A stretch of 64,000 nt of DNA from Bacillus thuringiensis. GTDB lineage: Bacteria; Bacillota; Bacilli; Bacillales; Bacillaceae_G. The stretch lies in assembly GCF_014932895.1 (NCBI RefSeq), contig NZ_JACYOF010000003.1, positions 310,261 to 374,260 of the forward strand. The letters are read 5' to 3'. The position numbers and the translations under genes were made by a program. The notes under the pieces were generated by a model. That model made no database searches and had not been told where the DNA came from. It saw only the letters and a program-made list of their open reading frames with translations. Each line of letters opens with the position of its first letter. The stretch's first letter is position 1. Shown piece after piece: positions 1 through 9,200 of the stretch.

Positions 1-701
1 CTTTCTTGTAATTTTCGAACCAAACTTTCTACACCAAACACTTCTGTAAATGTGTGGCTACCTACTATTAAGTTAATGCCTTTAAATTTCGCATGTTGCA
101 CTGTATATAATGTTTTTTCTCCAGTTATATACGTGTCACACCCTTTCTCTAATGCACGTTCAATCAAATTTGTATTGTTTCCTGCGCCAGTTAAAATCGC
201 AATTCGTTTTACTGGTTTATCATGGTTTCTCCAGCTCTTCACTTTCTCTTCCATTTTTTCTTCGAGCCTTTCAACCAAGTTTGAAAATGCAATTGTTGCT
301 TCAAATTCTCCTATTCCAGGTAATTCCTCTTCCTCATACGTAGAGTATTCTAAAATTGTATCTATCGCAATTTCATTAAATAATGACGTACACGTACCAA
401 ATTCAACAAAATCTAACGGCAAATGAATCCAAAAATGATTCATTTCATATTGCTTCAATTTCTCAATACAAGCCTCTTCCATACCAAATAAAAAACTCCA
501 CGGCGCATGATGTGTAACCATCATATCCACTCCGTTTTTATACGCTTCCTCAATCGTTTCTAGTGTCAAATTTGTCGTGTAACCGATTTTGTGAAATTCA
601 TCTTTACTTATATGAGTAAAACCATATTCATCATCACCATATTTATGAAGATGCTCTTCAAATAGTGATGTTATATGTTCGTTAAACTGCGTTATATTCA
701 T
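1..701 (-). CDS. Nif3-like dinuclear metal-centre protein (partial, C-terminus outside window)
   Basis: Reading the minus strand from an ATG at 701 gives MNITQFNEHITSLFEEH and an open frame that runs off the left edge. THHAPWSF near residue 60 matches the metal-binding THH motif of the Nif3 (GTP cyclohydrolase 1 type 2-like) family. A later stretch, ILTGAGNNTNLIERAL followed by TYITGE and GSHTFTEVFGVESL, is also characteristic of that family. The biochemical role of the family is poorly defined. An AAAGGAG-like ribosome site lies just upstream of the ATG. The small plus-strand frames overlapping it are shadows. Confidence 0.85.
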   Translation of the reverse strand, partial: MNITQFNEHITSLFEEHLHKYGDDEYGFTHISKDEFHKIGYTTNLTLETIEEAYKNGVDMMVTHHAPWSFLFGMEEACIEKLKQYEMNHFWIHLPLDFVEFGTCTSLFNEIAIDTILEYSTYEEEELPGIGEFEATIAFSNLVERLEEKMEEKVKSWRNHDKPVKRIAILTGAGNNTNLIERALEKGCDTYITGEKTLYTVQHAKFKGINLIVGSHTFTEVFGVESLVRKLQE

Positions 702-785
702 TTTATTTCTCCTTTCATTTACTTTTATATTTCAAAAATAAGGAAATACTAAATAACAACGTTACATACATATAGGAGGACAAAT

Positions 786-995
786 ATGAAACCTGAATTT
801 TTAAAAGCTGTACATGATGCCATTGGAAATGTCGAACATATTCATATAGAAGAAAGTGGTGCAGACAGTTTAATTATTCATCATGATGATGCACAGCAAT
901 TACAACAAGTTGCTGAAACGTTAGAAAATAATAATTTCCGCTCCGCTTTACGAACAACGGGAAATGCTTCTTATATTGAAGTGTTAAATAGATAA
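786..995 (+). CDS. small conserved-looking cytosolic protein, unknown function
   Basis: A 69-residue protein preceded by a perfect AGGAGG site 7 bases before the ATG and followed by a hairpin, so it is very likely a real gene. It is acidic and Gln/His rich in the middle, with no signal peptide or membrane segment. The predicted pattern is helix, strand, helix, strand (EHIHIEE, SLIIHHDD, QQLQQVAETLE). I do not recognise a family. It is transcribed divergently from the Nif3-like gene and converges on the PhzF-like gene. Confidence 0.75.
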   Translation: MKPEFLKAVHDAIGNVEHIHIEESGADSLIIHHDDAQQLQQVAETLENNNFRSALRTTGNASYIEVLNR

Positions 996-1003
996 GGAGA
1001 AGT

Positions 1004-1028
1004 CCCGGTTATATACCGGGCTTCATAT
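1004..1028 (+). terminator. short GC-rich hairpin after the 69-aa gene
   Basis: The stem CCCGGT/ACCGGG (1004-1009 with 1015-1020) has a 5-base loop and is followed by a T-rich stretch on the plus strand. It lies between two convergent genes. Confidence 0.6.
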
Positions 1029-1029
1029 T

Positions 1030-1929
1030 TTATATTGAAATTTCAAATTCTTCCACATATACCGCTGTTCCAGCAATATCAATTTGTAAATTCTCGCTTT
1101 CTATATTTTTCGTTACATAAACAGTTACACAACCATCTTTATTTATTTCCTGACCTTGCTCAACGACTAACTTCAATTCGTCATCAAACTCTTTCTCCAA
1201 ATACGTCGCATAATACGCTCCCATTACACCTGAAGCTGTGCCTGTCACTGGATCTTCAATCGTTCCAGCATAAGCTGATGAAAAATGACGGCCATGCATT
1301 TGTACCTGCTCATCATAAGTTTCTAAACAAACTGGATGAATAGAAGCGTTAGGGATTTCTTTTAATACTGATGGAAATGCATCATTATTAGGTTTCATTC
1401 TCTCACATGCATCTAGATTTTTAATCGGTACAATTACAGTCCAATTTCCCGTACTTCCGTACACAATTGGTAAACTTACATCTAAATCATTTACTTCTAA
1501 ACCGATACTATGAGCTAATTCTTCTTTTGAACCTGTAAAATCTTTAAATTTAGGTGCTGCCTGTCTCATTTTAATAAAGGTTTCTCCATTTTCATTTACA
1601 CCTGTTTGTATTGGTAAAATCCCAGCCTTCGTTTCAATCGTAATGTTTGTTTTCTCTTCTAATAAACCTCTTTCACGCAAGGCATATATAGTCCCAACTG
1701 TCCCATGACCACATAAATCCATTTCATAACCAGGTGTAAAATAGCGCATTCTTATATGTGCTACTTCTGAAGAAAGAATAAAAGTAGTTTCGTTAAAACC
1801 AACTTTTTCAGCAATACGTTGCATTTCCTCTTCCTTTAATCCATCTGCATCTAATACAATACCTGCCGGATTTCCCTTATTTGGTTTATTCGTAAATGCG
1901 TCGTAATGAAATACGTTTATAATCTTCAT
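1030..1929 (-). CDS. PhzF-family isomerase/epimerase-like protein
   Basis: A 299-residue protein of the normal length for the PhzF family (diaminopimelate-epimerase fold, two similar halves). Family hallmarks are GNPAGIV near residue 20, the catalytic-type glutamate in NETTF (about residue 47), TPGYEMDLCGHGTVG (about residues 65-80) and EDPVTGTASGVMG in the second half. Most Bacillus members are cytosolic with unknown substrate, so a phenazine role is not implied. AAGGGGAT precedes the ATG. The gene starts 12 bases after the acetyltransferase and is probably co-transcribed with it. Confidence 0.88.
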   Translation of the reverse strand: MKIINVFHYDAFTNKPNKGNPAGIVLDADGLKEEEMQRIAEKVGFNETTFILSSEVAHIRMRYFTPGYEMDLCGHGTVGTIYALRERGLLEEKTNITIETKAGILPIQTGVNENGETFIKMRQAAPKFKDFTGSKEELAHSIGLEVNDLDVSLPIVYGSTGNWTVIVPIKNLDACERMKPNNDAFPSVLKEIPNASIHPVCLETYDEQVQMHGRHFSSAYAGTIEDPVTGTASGVMGAYYATYLEKEFDDELKLVVEQGQEINKDGCVTVYVTKNIESENLQIDIAGTAVYVEEFEISI

Positions 1930-1941
1930 TTCTTTATCCCC

Positions 1942-2505
1942 TTATTTGTTCATTTCTTTATTTTTATAATAAACAAGAAAATCCAACCACTTACCCTTCT
2001 CCAAAGAAAACGCCTCTCTCTTACATTCAAATGAAAAACCTGCTCTTTCCGCAAGATGAACAGATGGTTCATTATCAACACGTATATGTAATTCGATTCT
2101 ATGAAAATCAAGGTTATTAAAAAATAATGGTAACACAGCTTTTACACTTTCTAATCCGTACCCATTTTTCCAATATTGATTATGTATTGAATATCCCATC
2201 ATTGCCCATTGATAGTCCATACGTAAAATTTTTATAAGTTCTAGCTTTCCAATATTTGCTCCATCTTCTTTACGAAAAACACCTAATACGTACATCTCAT
2301 CTCGATGTGCTGCTTCATCAAACCCTCTAATCCATTCCGTGAACCATTCTTTTGTTGATGATGCCATAACTTGATATCCATCGTCATATTTATACTGTGA
2401 TGGCAGCCTCTTATTAAATCCATCTAACCAACTTTCATAATCAGCTTTTTGAAATGGACGGATAATGAGTCTATCCGTCTCTACTTCTAATAACGGTAGC
2501 TTCAT
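1942..2505 (-). CDS. GNAT-family N-acetyltransferase (RimJ/RimL type)
   Basis: A 187-residue single-domain GNAT protein. The N-terminus ETDRLIIRPFQKADYESW is typical of the RimJ/RimL-like branch. The acetyl-CoA region lies around YSIHNQYWKNGYGLESVKAVL, and the C-terminal LAERAGFSFECKREAF is the family's final strand-helix unit. Known members acetylate protein N-termini, amino sugars or drugs, and the substrate here cannot be read from sequence. It is the first gene of a two-gene minus-strand unit with the PhzF-like gene. Confidence 0.85.
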   Translation of the reverse strand: MKLPLLEVETDRLIIRPFQKADYESWLDGFNKRLPSQYKYDDGYQVMASSTKEWFTEWIRGFDEAAHRDEMYVLGVFRKEDGANIGKLELIKILRMDYQWAMMGYSIHNQYWKNGYGLESVKAVLPLFFNNLDFHRIELHIRVDNEPSVHLAERAGFSFECKREAFSLEKGKWLDFLVYYKNKEMNK

Positions 2506-2598
2506 TTAATTTCATCCCTTGAATTATTAATCGAATATTCTTTATTATCTTACACAAAATACAAAATCTAGTAAATTATTATGTTTTTGATACATAAA

Positions 2599-2629
2599 AA
2601 CCCAGCCATGCCTTATACATAACTGGGTT
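2599..2629 (-). terminator. terminator of the acyl-CoA ligase gene
   Basis: The inverted repeat AACCCAG/CTGGGTT is followed, in minus-strand transcript sense, by a run of five T. It sits 21 bases beyond the ligase stop codon. Confidence 0.75.
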
Positions 2630-2649
2630 CTCCATCGTTTAATAATTTT

Positions 2650-4152
2650 CTATTTCACAAGAACTACATCCCGCAATTCCCTTTTCAACACTTTCCCTAA
2701 AGCGTTTTTCGGTAACTCTTCTATAAATACCACTTCTGGTATTTTGTAACTTGCTAATTTCTCCTTACAATACTGAATAATACTTTCTTCTGGTAATGTT
2801 GTTTCGCTATCCTTCACAATATAAGCCCTTGGAACCTCTCCCCAAAAGTCATCTGGAACTCCAACTACTGCAACTTCTAAAACACCATGTATTTCATGAA
2901 TAACATCTTCTACTTGATCTGGATATACGTTGTCACCACCGCGTATGATAACGTCTTTATATCTTCCCATAATATGCAGGAATCCATCGTCATCTATCAT
3001 ACCTGCATCGCCCATGTTAAACCAATTATCTTTTACTACCTTCTTTGTCGCCTTTTCATTATTCCAATATCCTTTAAACATGTATGGACTTTTCACATGA
3101 ATCTCTCCAACTTCATTTGTTGTTAGTTCATCACCTGTTTCTGGATGAACAATTTTCACTTCCACATGTTTAAGCGTTTTTCCTACAGAAGACATTTTTT
3201 CTTTTCCCATCATTGGATGCCAAGATGTAACAACCCAACCTTCTGTACTACCATAACCTTGCACCATATATATTCCTTTTTCCATATATTTTTGAATAAG
3301 TGTTTCTGGCACTTTTGTACCACCGCTTTGTGCCACTTTAAAGGTTGAAATGTTACGTTCTTTTTTATTTAGTTCATCAAGCATGTAGCTATAAACGGCT
3401 GGGAACGCAAGCATCGTAGTAATTTTCTCTTCTTCAATCTTATCCCAAATAAGAGTAGGATTTGAATCAGCTAAGAAAATCATCGTAACACCATGATAAA
3501 TACAATTTAAAATAGAAAGCACACCACTCATATGAAATAATGGATGCACGGATAAAAAGCGTTCACCCGCTGGAATTTCTCTTTGTCCCGCAATTTCAGC
3601 AAAATAATGATGTAAGTTTTTATGTCCAATTACACATGCTTTCGCCTGTCCAGTCGTTCCTGAAGTAAATAAGTAAATCGCATCATCATCCTCATGAACT
3701 TCTACATTTGGTTCTGTCATTGGCTGTTCTTGTAATGATAATTCAAATGAACCAAAGCCTTCTTTTGTCGTTTTAATTACATAAGGAATTTCTTTAACAG
3801 CATCAATCTTTAATAAAACTTCACTAAATTCATCATCAATAACTAATACTTTTAATTTTGCTTCTTTTACAATCGTTTCTAATTCATAAACAGTAAGCTG
3901 ATGATTTAGCGGAATAAATACCGCACCAATTTTTAAGCTTGCCATCATAACGCTTGGAAACGGGTGATTATTTTTGCATAGGATTCCTATACGATCCCCT
4001 CTTTGCACACCGTTATATATCAAATAATGTGCAAGCTGATTTACTCGTTCATTATACTGCTGAAACGAATATCTTTTCTCTCCTCCTACAAGCGCTTCCA
4101 AATTCGGTGATTGCATTGCTCTTTTTTGTAATAATTGTCGCATCGTTCTCAA
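2650..4152 (-). CDS. AMP-forming acyl-CoA synthetase (long-chain fatty acid-CoA ligase-like)
   Basis: A 500-residue member of the ANL adenylating superfamily. The P-loop-like motif YLFTSGTTGQAKA (about residue 160), GYGSTE (about 300), the GRYKDVIIRGGDNVYP hinge (about 400) and the C-terminal catalytic-lysine motif PKNALGKVLKREL are all present, so it should be active. The expected reaction is carboxylate plus ATP plus CoA to acyl-CoA, and chain length is not predictable. The start is probably TTG at 4152: AGGGGAG lies 6 bases upstream of it, whereas the ATG at 4143 is too far away. It has its own terminator and appears monocistronic. Confidence 0.88.
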   Translation of the reverse strand: MRTMRQLLQKRAMQSPNLEALVGGEKRYSFQQYNERVNQLAHYLIYNGVQRGDRIGILCKNNHPFPSVMMASLKIGAVFIPLNHQLTVYELETIVKEAKLKVLVIDDEFSEVLLKIDAVKEIPYVIKTTKEGFGSFELSLQEQPMTEPNVEVHEDDDAIYLFTSGTTGQAKACVIGHKNLHHYFAEIAGQREIPAGERFLSVHPLFHMSGVLSILNCIYHGVTMIFLADSNPTLIWDKIEEEKITTMLAFPAVYSYMLDELNKKERNISTFKVAQSGGTKVPETLIQKYMEKGIYMVQGYGSTEGWVVTSWHPMMGKEKMSSVGKTLKHVEVKIVHPETGDELTTNEVGEIHVKSPYMFKGYWNNEKATKKVVKDNWFNMGDAGMIDDDGFLHIMGRYKDVIIRGGDNVYPDQVEDVIHEIHGVLEVAVVGVPDDFWGEVPRAYIVKDSETTLPEESIIQYCKEKLASYKIPEVVFIEELPKNALGKVLKRELRDVVLVK

Positions 4153-4240
4153 GTAAAACTCCCCTTTATATATGTTAGGTTTTTTATTTTACCAGATTAA
4201 CTATTAATTTACTAAAGATTACACTTAGTGAATATAAAAA

Positions 4241-4271
4241 ATAGCCATTTACTAAACAAGTAAATGGCTAT
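4241..4271 (-). terminator. terminator of the quinone reductase gene
   Basis: A perfect 11-bp stem, ATAGCCATTTA/TAAATGGCTAT, with a 9-base loop is followed on the minus strand by a T-run. Confidence 0.85.
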
Positions 4272-4277
4272 TCCTCT

Positions 4278-4811
4278 TTATATATTAGAATATTTCTTGT
4301 TCATAACATATTGCGCATACTCAGGTGCACTTTTATTAATTTCTTCATCACTTTGCTTGTACTCTGCACCATATAAATAAAATGAAGGTATAAATTGCAT
4401 TCCTGTATATAAGCATGTAGCGTGAAATGGTTTCGTCAACTCATCCATTGTGATTCCGCTATTTTTATAGTCTATTTCTAATCCACCTATAGAAATAGCT
4501 ACACCAAATTCTTTCTCCTTCACTTTATCCCCTTTTGATCCGTAAGCAAATCCATATGTTAATACATCGTCAAACCATTTTTTTAATAATGGTGGTGTAC
4601 TGTACCAGTAGAGCGGAAATTGAAATATATATCTGTCGTGTTCTACTAATAGCTTTTGTTCCTCTTCAACATTAAACTCCCAATTTGGTGCCACTTTATA
4701 TAGTTCATGCACCGTAATTTCATCCGAATGTTTCTCAAGTTCTTCTACCCATCTTTTATTAATTCGAGACTTTTTAATATCAGGATGTGCTACAATTACA
4801 AGTGTTTTCAT
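4278..4811 (-). CDS. flavodoxin-fold NAD(P)H:quinone oxidoreductase (KefF/YwrO-like)
   Basis: A 177-residue flavoprotein of the NQO1/MdaB/KefF family. The N-terminal strand and FMN/FAD phosphate loop read LVIVAHPDIKKSRINKRW, and FQFPLYWYSTPPLLKKWFDDV is the family signature for substrate and flavin contact. Such enzymes reduce quinones and other electrophiles by two electrons in the cytosol. It is transcribed divergently from an HxlR-type regulator, an arrangement known for electrophile-responsive reductases, so redox or quinone induction is the likely control. GGGGGAAGG precedes the ATG. Confidence 0.88.
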   Translation of the reverse strand: MKTLVIVAHPDIKKSRINKRWVEELEKHSDEITVHELYKVAPNWEFNVEEEQKLLVEHDRYIFQFPLYWYSTPPLLKKWFDDVLTYGFAYGSKGDKVKEKEFGVAISIGGLEIDYKNSGITMDELTKPFHATCLYTGMQFIPSFYLYGAEYKQSDEEINKSAPEYAQYVMNKKYSNI

Positions 4812-4880
4812 ATATTTCCTTCCCCCTTATAAATAATTCAAACCCTTTAGTCTTAGTATGAATGAGTTACATATAATTGA

Positions 4881-4920
4881 AAAGTACGTACTTTAAAGTA
4901 CTATAGGAACCTTAAAGTAC
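4881..4920. promoter_or_regulatory. GTAC palindrome array, likely HxlR operator
   Basis: Between the divergent reductase and regulator genes lie two overlapping perfect palindromes, AAAGTACGTACTTT (4881-4894) and GTACTTTAAAGTAC (4888-4901), then a further half-site CTTAAAGTAC (4911-4920) just before the regulator's ribosome site. The position suggests dual control and autoregulation by the adjacent HxlR protein. Binding is inferred. Confidence 0.6.
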
Positions 4921-4935
4921 CCTTGGAGGTGTTAT

Positions 4936-5259
4936 ATGAATCAAAATGATGACTGCCCAATTGCAACGACACTCGATGTAATTGGCGGAAAATGGAAAGT
5001 TCATATTTTATGTGTTTTGATGGATGGGAAAATGCGAACGAATGAAATAAAACGAGAAATCCCAAACATTACGCAAAAAGTTCTTACACAACAACTTCGG
5101 CAACTTGAAGCTGATGGGATTATCCATCGTACCGTATATCAAGAAGTACCACCAAAGGTTGAGTACACCATAAGTGAATACGGAAAATCTTTAATGCAAA
5201 TTATGGTTGAACTATGTGAATGGGGAAAAGATCATCAGATCAAAAGATTACATGACTAA
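4936..5259 (+). CDS. HxlR-family winged-helix regulator
   Basis: A 107-residue protein covering the complete HxlR domain. It has the N-terminal cysteine motif DDCPIATTLDVIGGKWKVHIL, the recognition helix region ITQKVLTQQLRQLEADGIIHR, and the wing ending VPPKVEYTISEYGKSL. A Cys at residue 7 in this position acts as a thiol redox sensor in some HxlR relatives such as YodB and HypR. That is a family inference here. GGAGGTG precedes the ATG. The divergent quinone reductase is its probable target. Confidence 0.88.
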   Translation: MNQNDDCPIATTLDVIGGKWKVHILCVLMDGKMRTNEIKREIPNITQKVLTQQLRQLEADGIIHRTVYQEVPPKVEYTISEYGKSLMQIMVELCEWGKDHQIKRLHD

Positions 5260-5460
5260 GAAAACACTATGAACATTGTTCATTCTTCTAAAACTTTATA
5301 ATATGGTACAGTCACATGTCATTAACCTAAGGTTATAAAGTCCCCCAATTGGAAATTTTGTATTTTTATCGTTTTTTGGGGTAACTTGTTTTCTTAAGTT
5401 AATAGACATGAAACGTACCAACGATTTATCAAGCTAATTAAAAAGATACTCCTTAAAAGT

Positions 5461-5509
5461 AAAAAAACGCTATTCCCTCTGTAACAACATAGGAAAGAAT
5501 AGCGTTTTT
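5461..5509. repeat. hairpin repeat unit, copy A (in a 400-bp gap without a gene)
   Basis: A perfect 14-bp inverted repeat, AAAAAACGCTATTC/GAATAGCGTTTTTT (5461-5474 with 5496-5509), has a 21-base loop. A very similar unit occurs at 13646-13695, and degenerate relatives at about 13956-14003 and 32914-32966. About 30 bases before the stem stands TTTATCAAGCTAA, matching TATCAAGCTAA next to other copies. Besides acting as a bidirectional terminator it looks like part of a dispersed repeat. Nothing else was seen in 5260-5656. Confidence 0.6.
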
Positions 5510-5656
5510 TATTTTGAAATCGTTTAATTTTGCTATTTGCTAGCTTCACATTAAGAAAAATAGTAACACTGTTCAACAGAATACCTGTATCATTTAAATA
5601 ATTAGCATTATAGATAACTATATAATTGATTAATGCGAAATCTATCAAGTCATTAT

Positions 5657-5932
5657 TTAAACTAAACATGCTAATATTGATTTTGTGCGATTGTCGGTTA
5701 CCTCATAATAAATTTCTAATCCTTTCCGAGTACCCGTAACCATTTTAGCAGCTTTTAGTTTGGATAAATGTTGACTAATTGTACTTTGAGGCATTTGTAA
5801 ATCCCCATACATTGTTGTTACATTAGTAGGGCCTTTTGCAAGCATTATTTTTACTAAAGATAAACGAACAGGATGCGCCAATACCTTTAATACTTCAGCG
5901 ATTTCTTCAAACATTTCTTTTTTTTCTTTCAT
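5657..5932 (-). CDS. ArsR-family winged-helix regulator
   Basis: A 91-residue protein with the compact ArsR/SmtB fold: VLKVLAHPVRLSLVKIML, the recognition region MPQSTISQHLSKLKAAKMV, and the wing GTRKGLEIYYEV. No CxCxxC metal motif is present; the only Cys is near the C-terminus (ILACLV), so it is not an obvious metal sensor. The sequence style resembles the Bacillus PagR/ArsR redox-type group. AAAAGGGGAG precedes the ATG. No obvious partner gene lies beside it. Confidence 0.88.
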   Translation of the reverse strand: MKEKKEMFEEIAEVLKVLAHPVRLSLVKIMLAKGPTNVTTMYGDLQMPQSTISQHLSKLKAAKMVTGTRKGLEIYYEVTDNRTKSILACLV

Positions 5933-6159
5933 CTTATTTCTCCCCTTTTATATACATTAATGATATCCATATATATAATTCGAAGGTATATGCGTTTTTG
6001 TGTCCGTCATTTTAAAAAAATATAAAAAAACTTTAATCCGAAACTAAAGGAGTATCTTAACATAACGTCTCACTATCAGTAATAAATAGCAATGTCGTTA
6101 CGGAAGCAGAAATTTTTATGTTACTACTCTATATTCAACTTACTAAAATCAATAAAAAA

Positions 6160-6180
6160 GAGAGCAGATAATCTGCTCTC
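6160..6180 (-). terminator. terminator downstream of the GH18-NodB-GT2 gene
   Basis: The 9-bp stem GAGAGCAGA/TCTGCTCTC with a 3-base loop is followed on the minus strand by TTTTTTATT, about 110 bases after the stop codon. Confidence 0.75.
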
Positions 6181-6291
6181 TTATGATGCCTCCTTATGTT
6201 CTGGAGGATGCTTAACACTTCCCACTCTCTTTAGTTTATTCCATCCTACCGCTACTCCTCGAATCGATGAAAATACAGATTTAATTACTAC

Positions 6292-9200
6292 CTAAGTCAT
6301 AAATTGACGATAAATAAAGCGCTGTAAAATTAACCATACTAATGGTTTTGGATTCTCTTTCTCTAATTTAAATGCAAACAGAGAAGCGAGTAGATCCATT
6401 AAAAAGAATACAAGATAGAATCCCAAAACTTTTAGTGGGTTGCTACCAAACAACCCTATAATCATTAATATATCTGCTAAAGGAGCAATGAATTGCAGAA
6501 CATATTGGAATAACCACATATTGGGCAATGCAATAAATCCTAATGTTTTATGCTTTGAATGAAACAACGCTTTTCGATGTTTCCAAAGACATTGGAGTGT
6601 ACCATACGACCAACGATATCGCTGTTTAATGAGACTTTTCACATCTTCAGGTGATTCAGTAAAAGCATATGCTTTTTCTTCATATACAATTCTATGCCCT
6701 TGACGTAAAAATGTAATAGTAAGATCCGTATCTTCTGCTAACGTATCTTCGCTTAAATATCCAGATTCAACTACATTCTTTTTACGCCATGCTCCAATAG
6801 CTCCAGGAACTACTGTAATACAATTTAACTCATCAAAAGCTCTACGTTCTAAATTAAATCCTGTAATATACTCGACATGTTGCCAAGTAGTTAACAAATT
6901 CCGTTTATTTCCCACTTTAACATTACCTGAAACTGCCGCTACATTATGATCTTCAAAGTGTCTAATCATTAAAGAAATAGCATCTTGCGCAATAATAGTA
7001 TCCGCGTCTAAAGTGACAAAGATTTCTCCTCGTGATTTTTGAAATCCTAAGTTCATTGCCGATGATTTCCCACCGTTTTCTTTCTCAATTAAACGAACTT
7101 TAGGGTGTTTATAAAATGTTTCTTGAATTACTTTTGACGTACCATCTTTCGATCCGTCATCCACAACAATAACTTCAAACTCCCTATAATTACTATCCAA
7201 AATGGAGCGAATCGTCTTTACTATTACCTTTTCTTCATTATATGCTGCTATCACAACACTAACAAAAGGCTGATAAGATGAATTAACAAATAAACGAGAT
7301 TTCATTTTCTTTTTCTGCTTGCATGCAAAATATATTAAAAAGAGGAATCGGAAAATACCTAATCCAATAGCAATATAAAAAATCGTTGTTAATATATGCT
7401 TAGAATATCCCGCTCCTGAAAAAACAGCTTTATTGTAAAGTAAATATTGCTTATCCTCAGAAGAAACGGGAGGCATAACTTCATCTCGTTCTTTATCCAT
7501 TAACTCTGCAATTGTTACAAAACTATATCCATGTTTTTTAAGGTCTTTAATAATCATCGGCAGCGCCTCTACCGTATGGGTACGATTCCCTCCTGCATCA
7601 TGGAGAAGAATAACATTTCCCTCCCCCTTGTAAATGGGATTAAGAACACGCTTTACCAATTCATTTGTTGATGGTATTGCCCAGTCCTCCGGATCAACTT
7701 TTTCTGCCACCATTGTATAGTTCATATTTTGCGCACGCAAAATAGGCAATATTTCATTTGATGAATCCGGGTTAGCATCTGCTTCATATGGTGGCCTAAA
7801 TAAAACCGTAGAATGTCCAGTTATTTCTTGAATCAGGCGCTGAGTTGCATTAAGTTCTACTTTTGTTCGTAGTAAAGACGTATCAGCTACGTTAGGATGC
7901 TTGAAAGTATGATTGCCAATTTCATGACCTTCATCGTATATTCTTTTCACAATACTAGAATTTTGTTGAGCGTTTTCGCCAAGTACAAAAAATGCAGCTT
8001 TTATATTATTCTCTTTTAATATATCTAGAATTTCCGGTGTGTATTTCGAATCTGGTCCATCATCAAATGTTAATACTATTTGTTTTCCATTTGCTTTTCC
8101 ATAGCGTTGCACTTCGTATGCAGATGGTAATGATTGATATACTTCATCTGTAAGATAACCATTTTTACCTACTTTATAATCTCTCGATCCATTTTGTCTT
8201 TCATTCTCAATCTGTAAAATTTCGCCTTGCCCAGAATAATTCACTTCATCTAAACTAGCAATTTTATGTAATACATCAGGATTATTTTGTACCTCAATCG
8301 GATCTTTTAAAACCTTCCATATAGTAGGGTCTTCTGCTCCTAATCTCCATAATGCAAACCCCTTTGCATTGTTGTTCATTGCGATTTTCACTTGATTATA
8401 AAGAGTAACACCATCTAAGAACCAAGCAGCATGTTCTTTCTCTCCTGTTTTATATCTAAAATAAGGGTTTCCACTAATCTTATCCCATTGAATTTTTATA
8501 TTTGAATCATGAGCCATTGTCATAACTTCTGAGAAAGTTAAAGACTTCGCAGGAACATTGCTATTTACTTCCCAATCATATCCATAGTTACCGAAAGCGA
8601 CTATAAGCTTATCAGATGGAAGATCTAGCTCATTGAGCGTATGTTGGAACCATTTATTTGAAGCAATTGGTCCTGGTGTCCCTGCTCCATAGTGCTCGTC
8701 ATACATCATTACAATCATACGATCTATCACTTTGGCTAACACACCATAATCAAAAGCTTTATCATTAGCAGGGACATCTTGCGTAACGAGCAAATGATGT
8801 TTATAAAAGACCGTAGTAAGTTCTTTCATAAAATTTGTTAAGTTTTCTCTATCGCTTTCAGGTATTGCCTCAAAGTCAATATTAATACCCGAAAATCGAT
8901 TTTTTTCAACTTGCTTTACTAAATCATTAATAAACTTTGTCTTTACATCATCTGGGGAATTCAGTAACTTATGAATAAGCCCACTATCAGGACCAGAAGC
9001 TTCCTCTGTATAGTTAGTAAGTAAAGGCATAATTTTTACATGATTTTTTTCTGCTAACTTTACAATCTCAGGTTTTATCTCACTACTAATTGTTAAGTCT
9101 GCTTTTAAGTGATACCATTCTGGTACTAACGTGGTTAATGAATCGATATTTTCTTTTAAAGAATCCGTACTATTTTCATCCCAGTTTACATAAAAACCAT

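Noticed and set aside
52-426. 124-codon plus-strand frame
   Set aside because: Antisense of the clear Nif3-like minus-strand gene.
5394-5669. 91-codon minus-strand frame
   Set aside because: Overlaps the hairpin repeat and the ArsR gene end, has low complexity AT-rich content and no ribosome site.
6092-6295. 67-codon plus-strand frame before the GH18-NodB-GT2 gene end
   Set aside because: It reads through the terminator hairpin and has no Shine-Dalgarno sequence.
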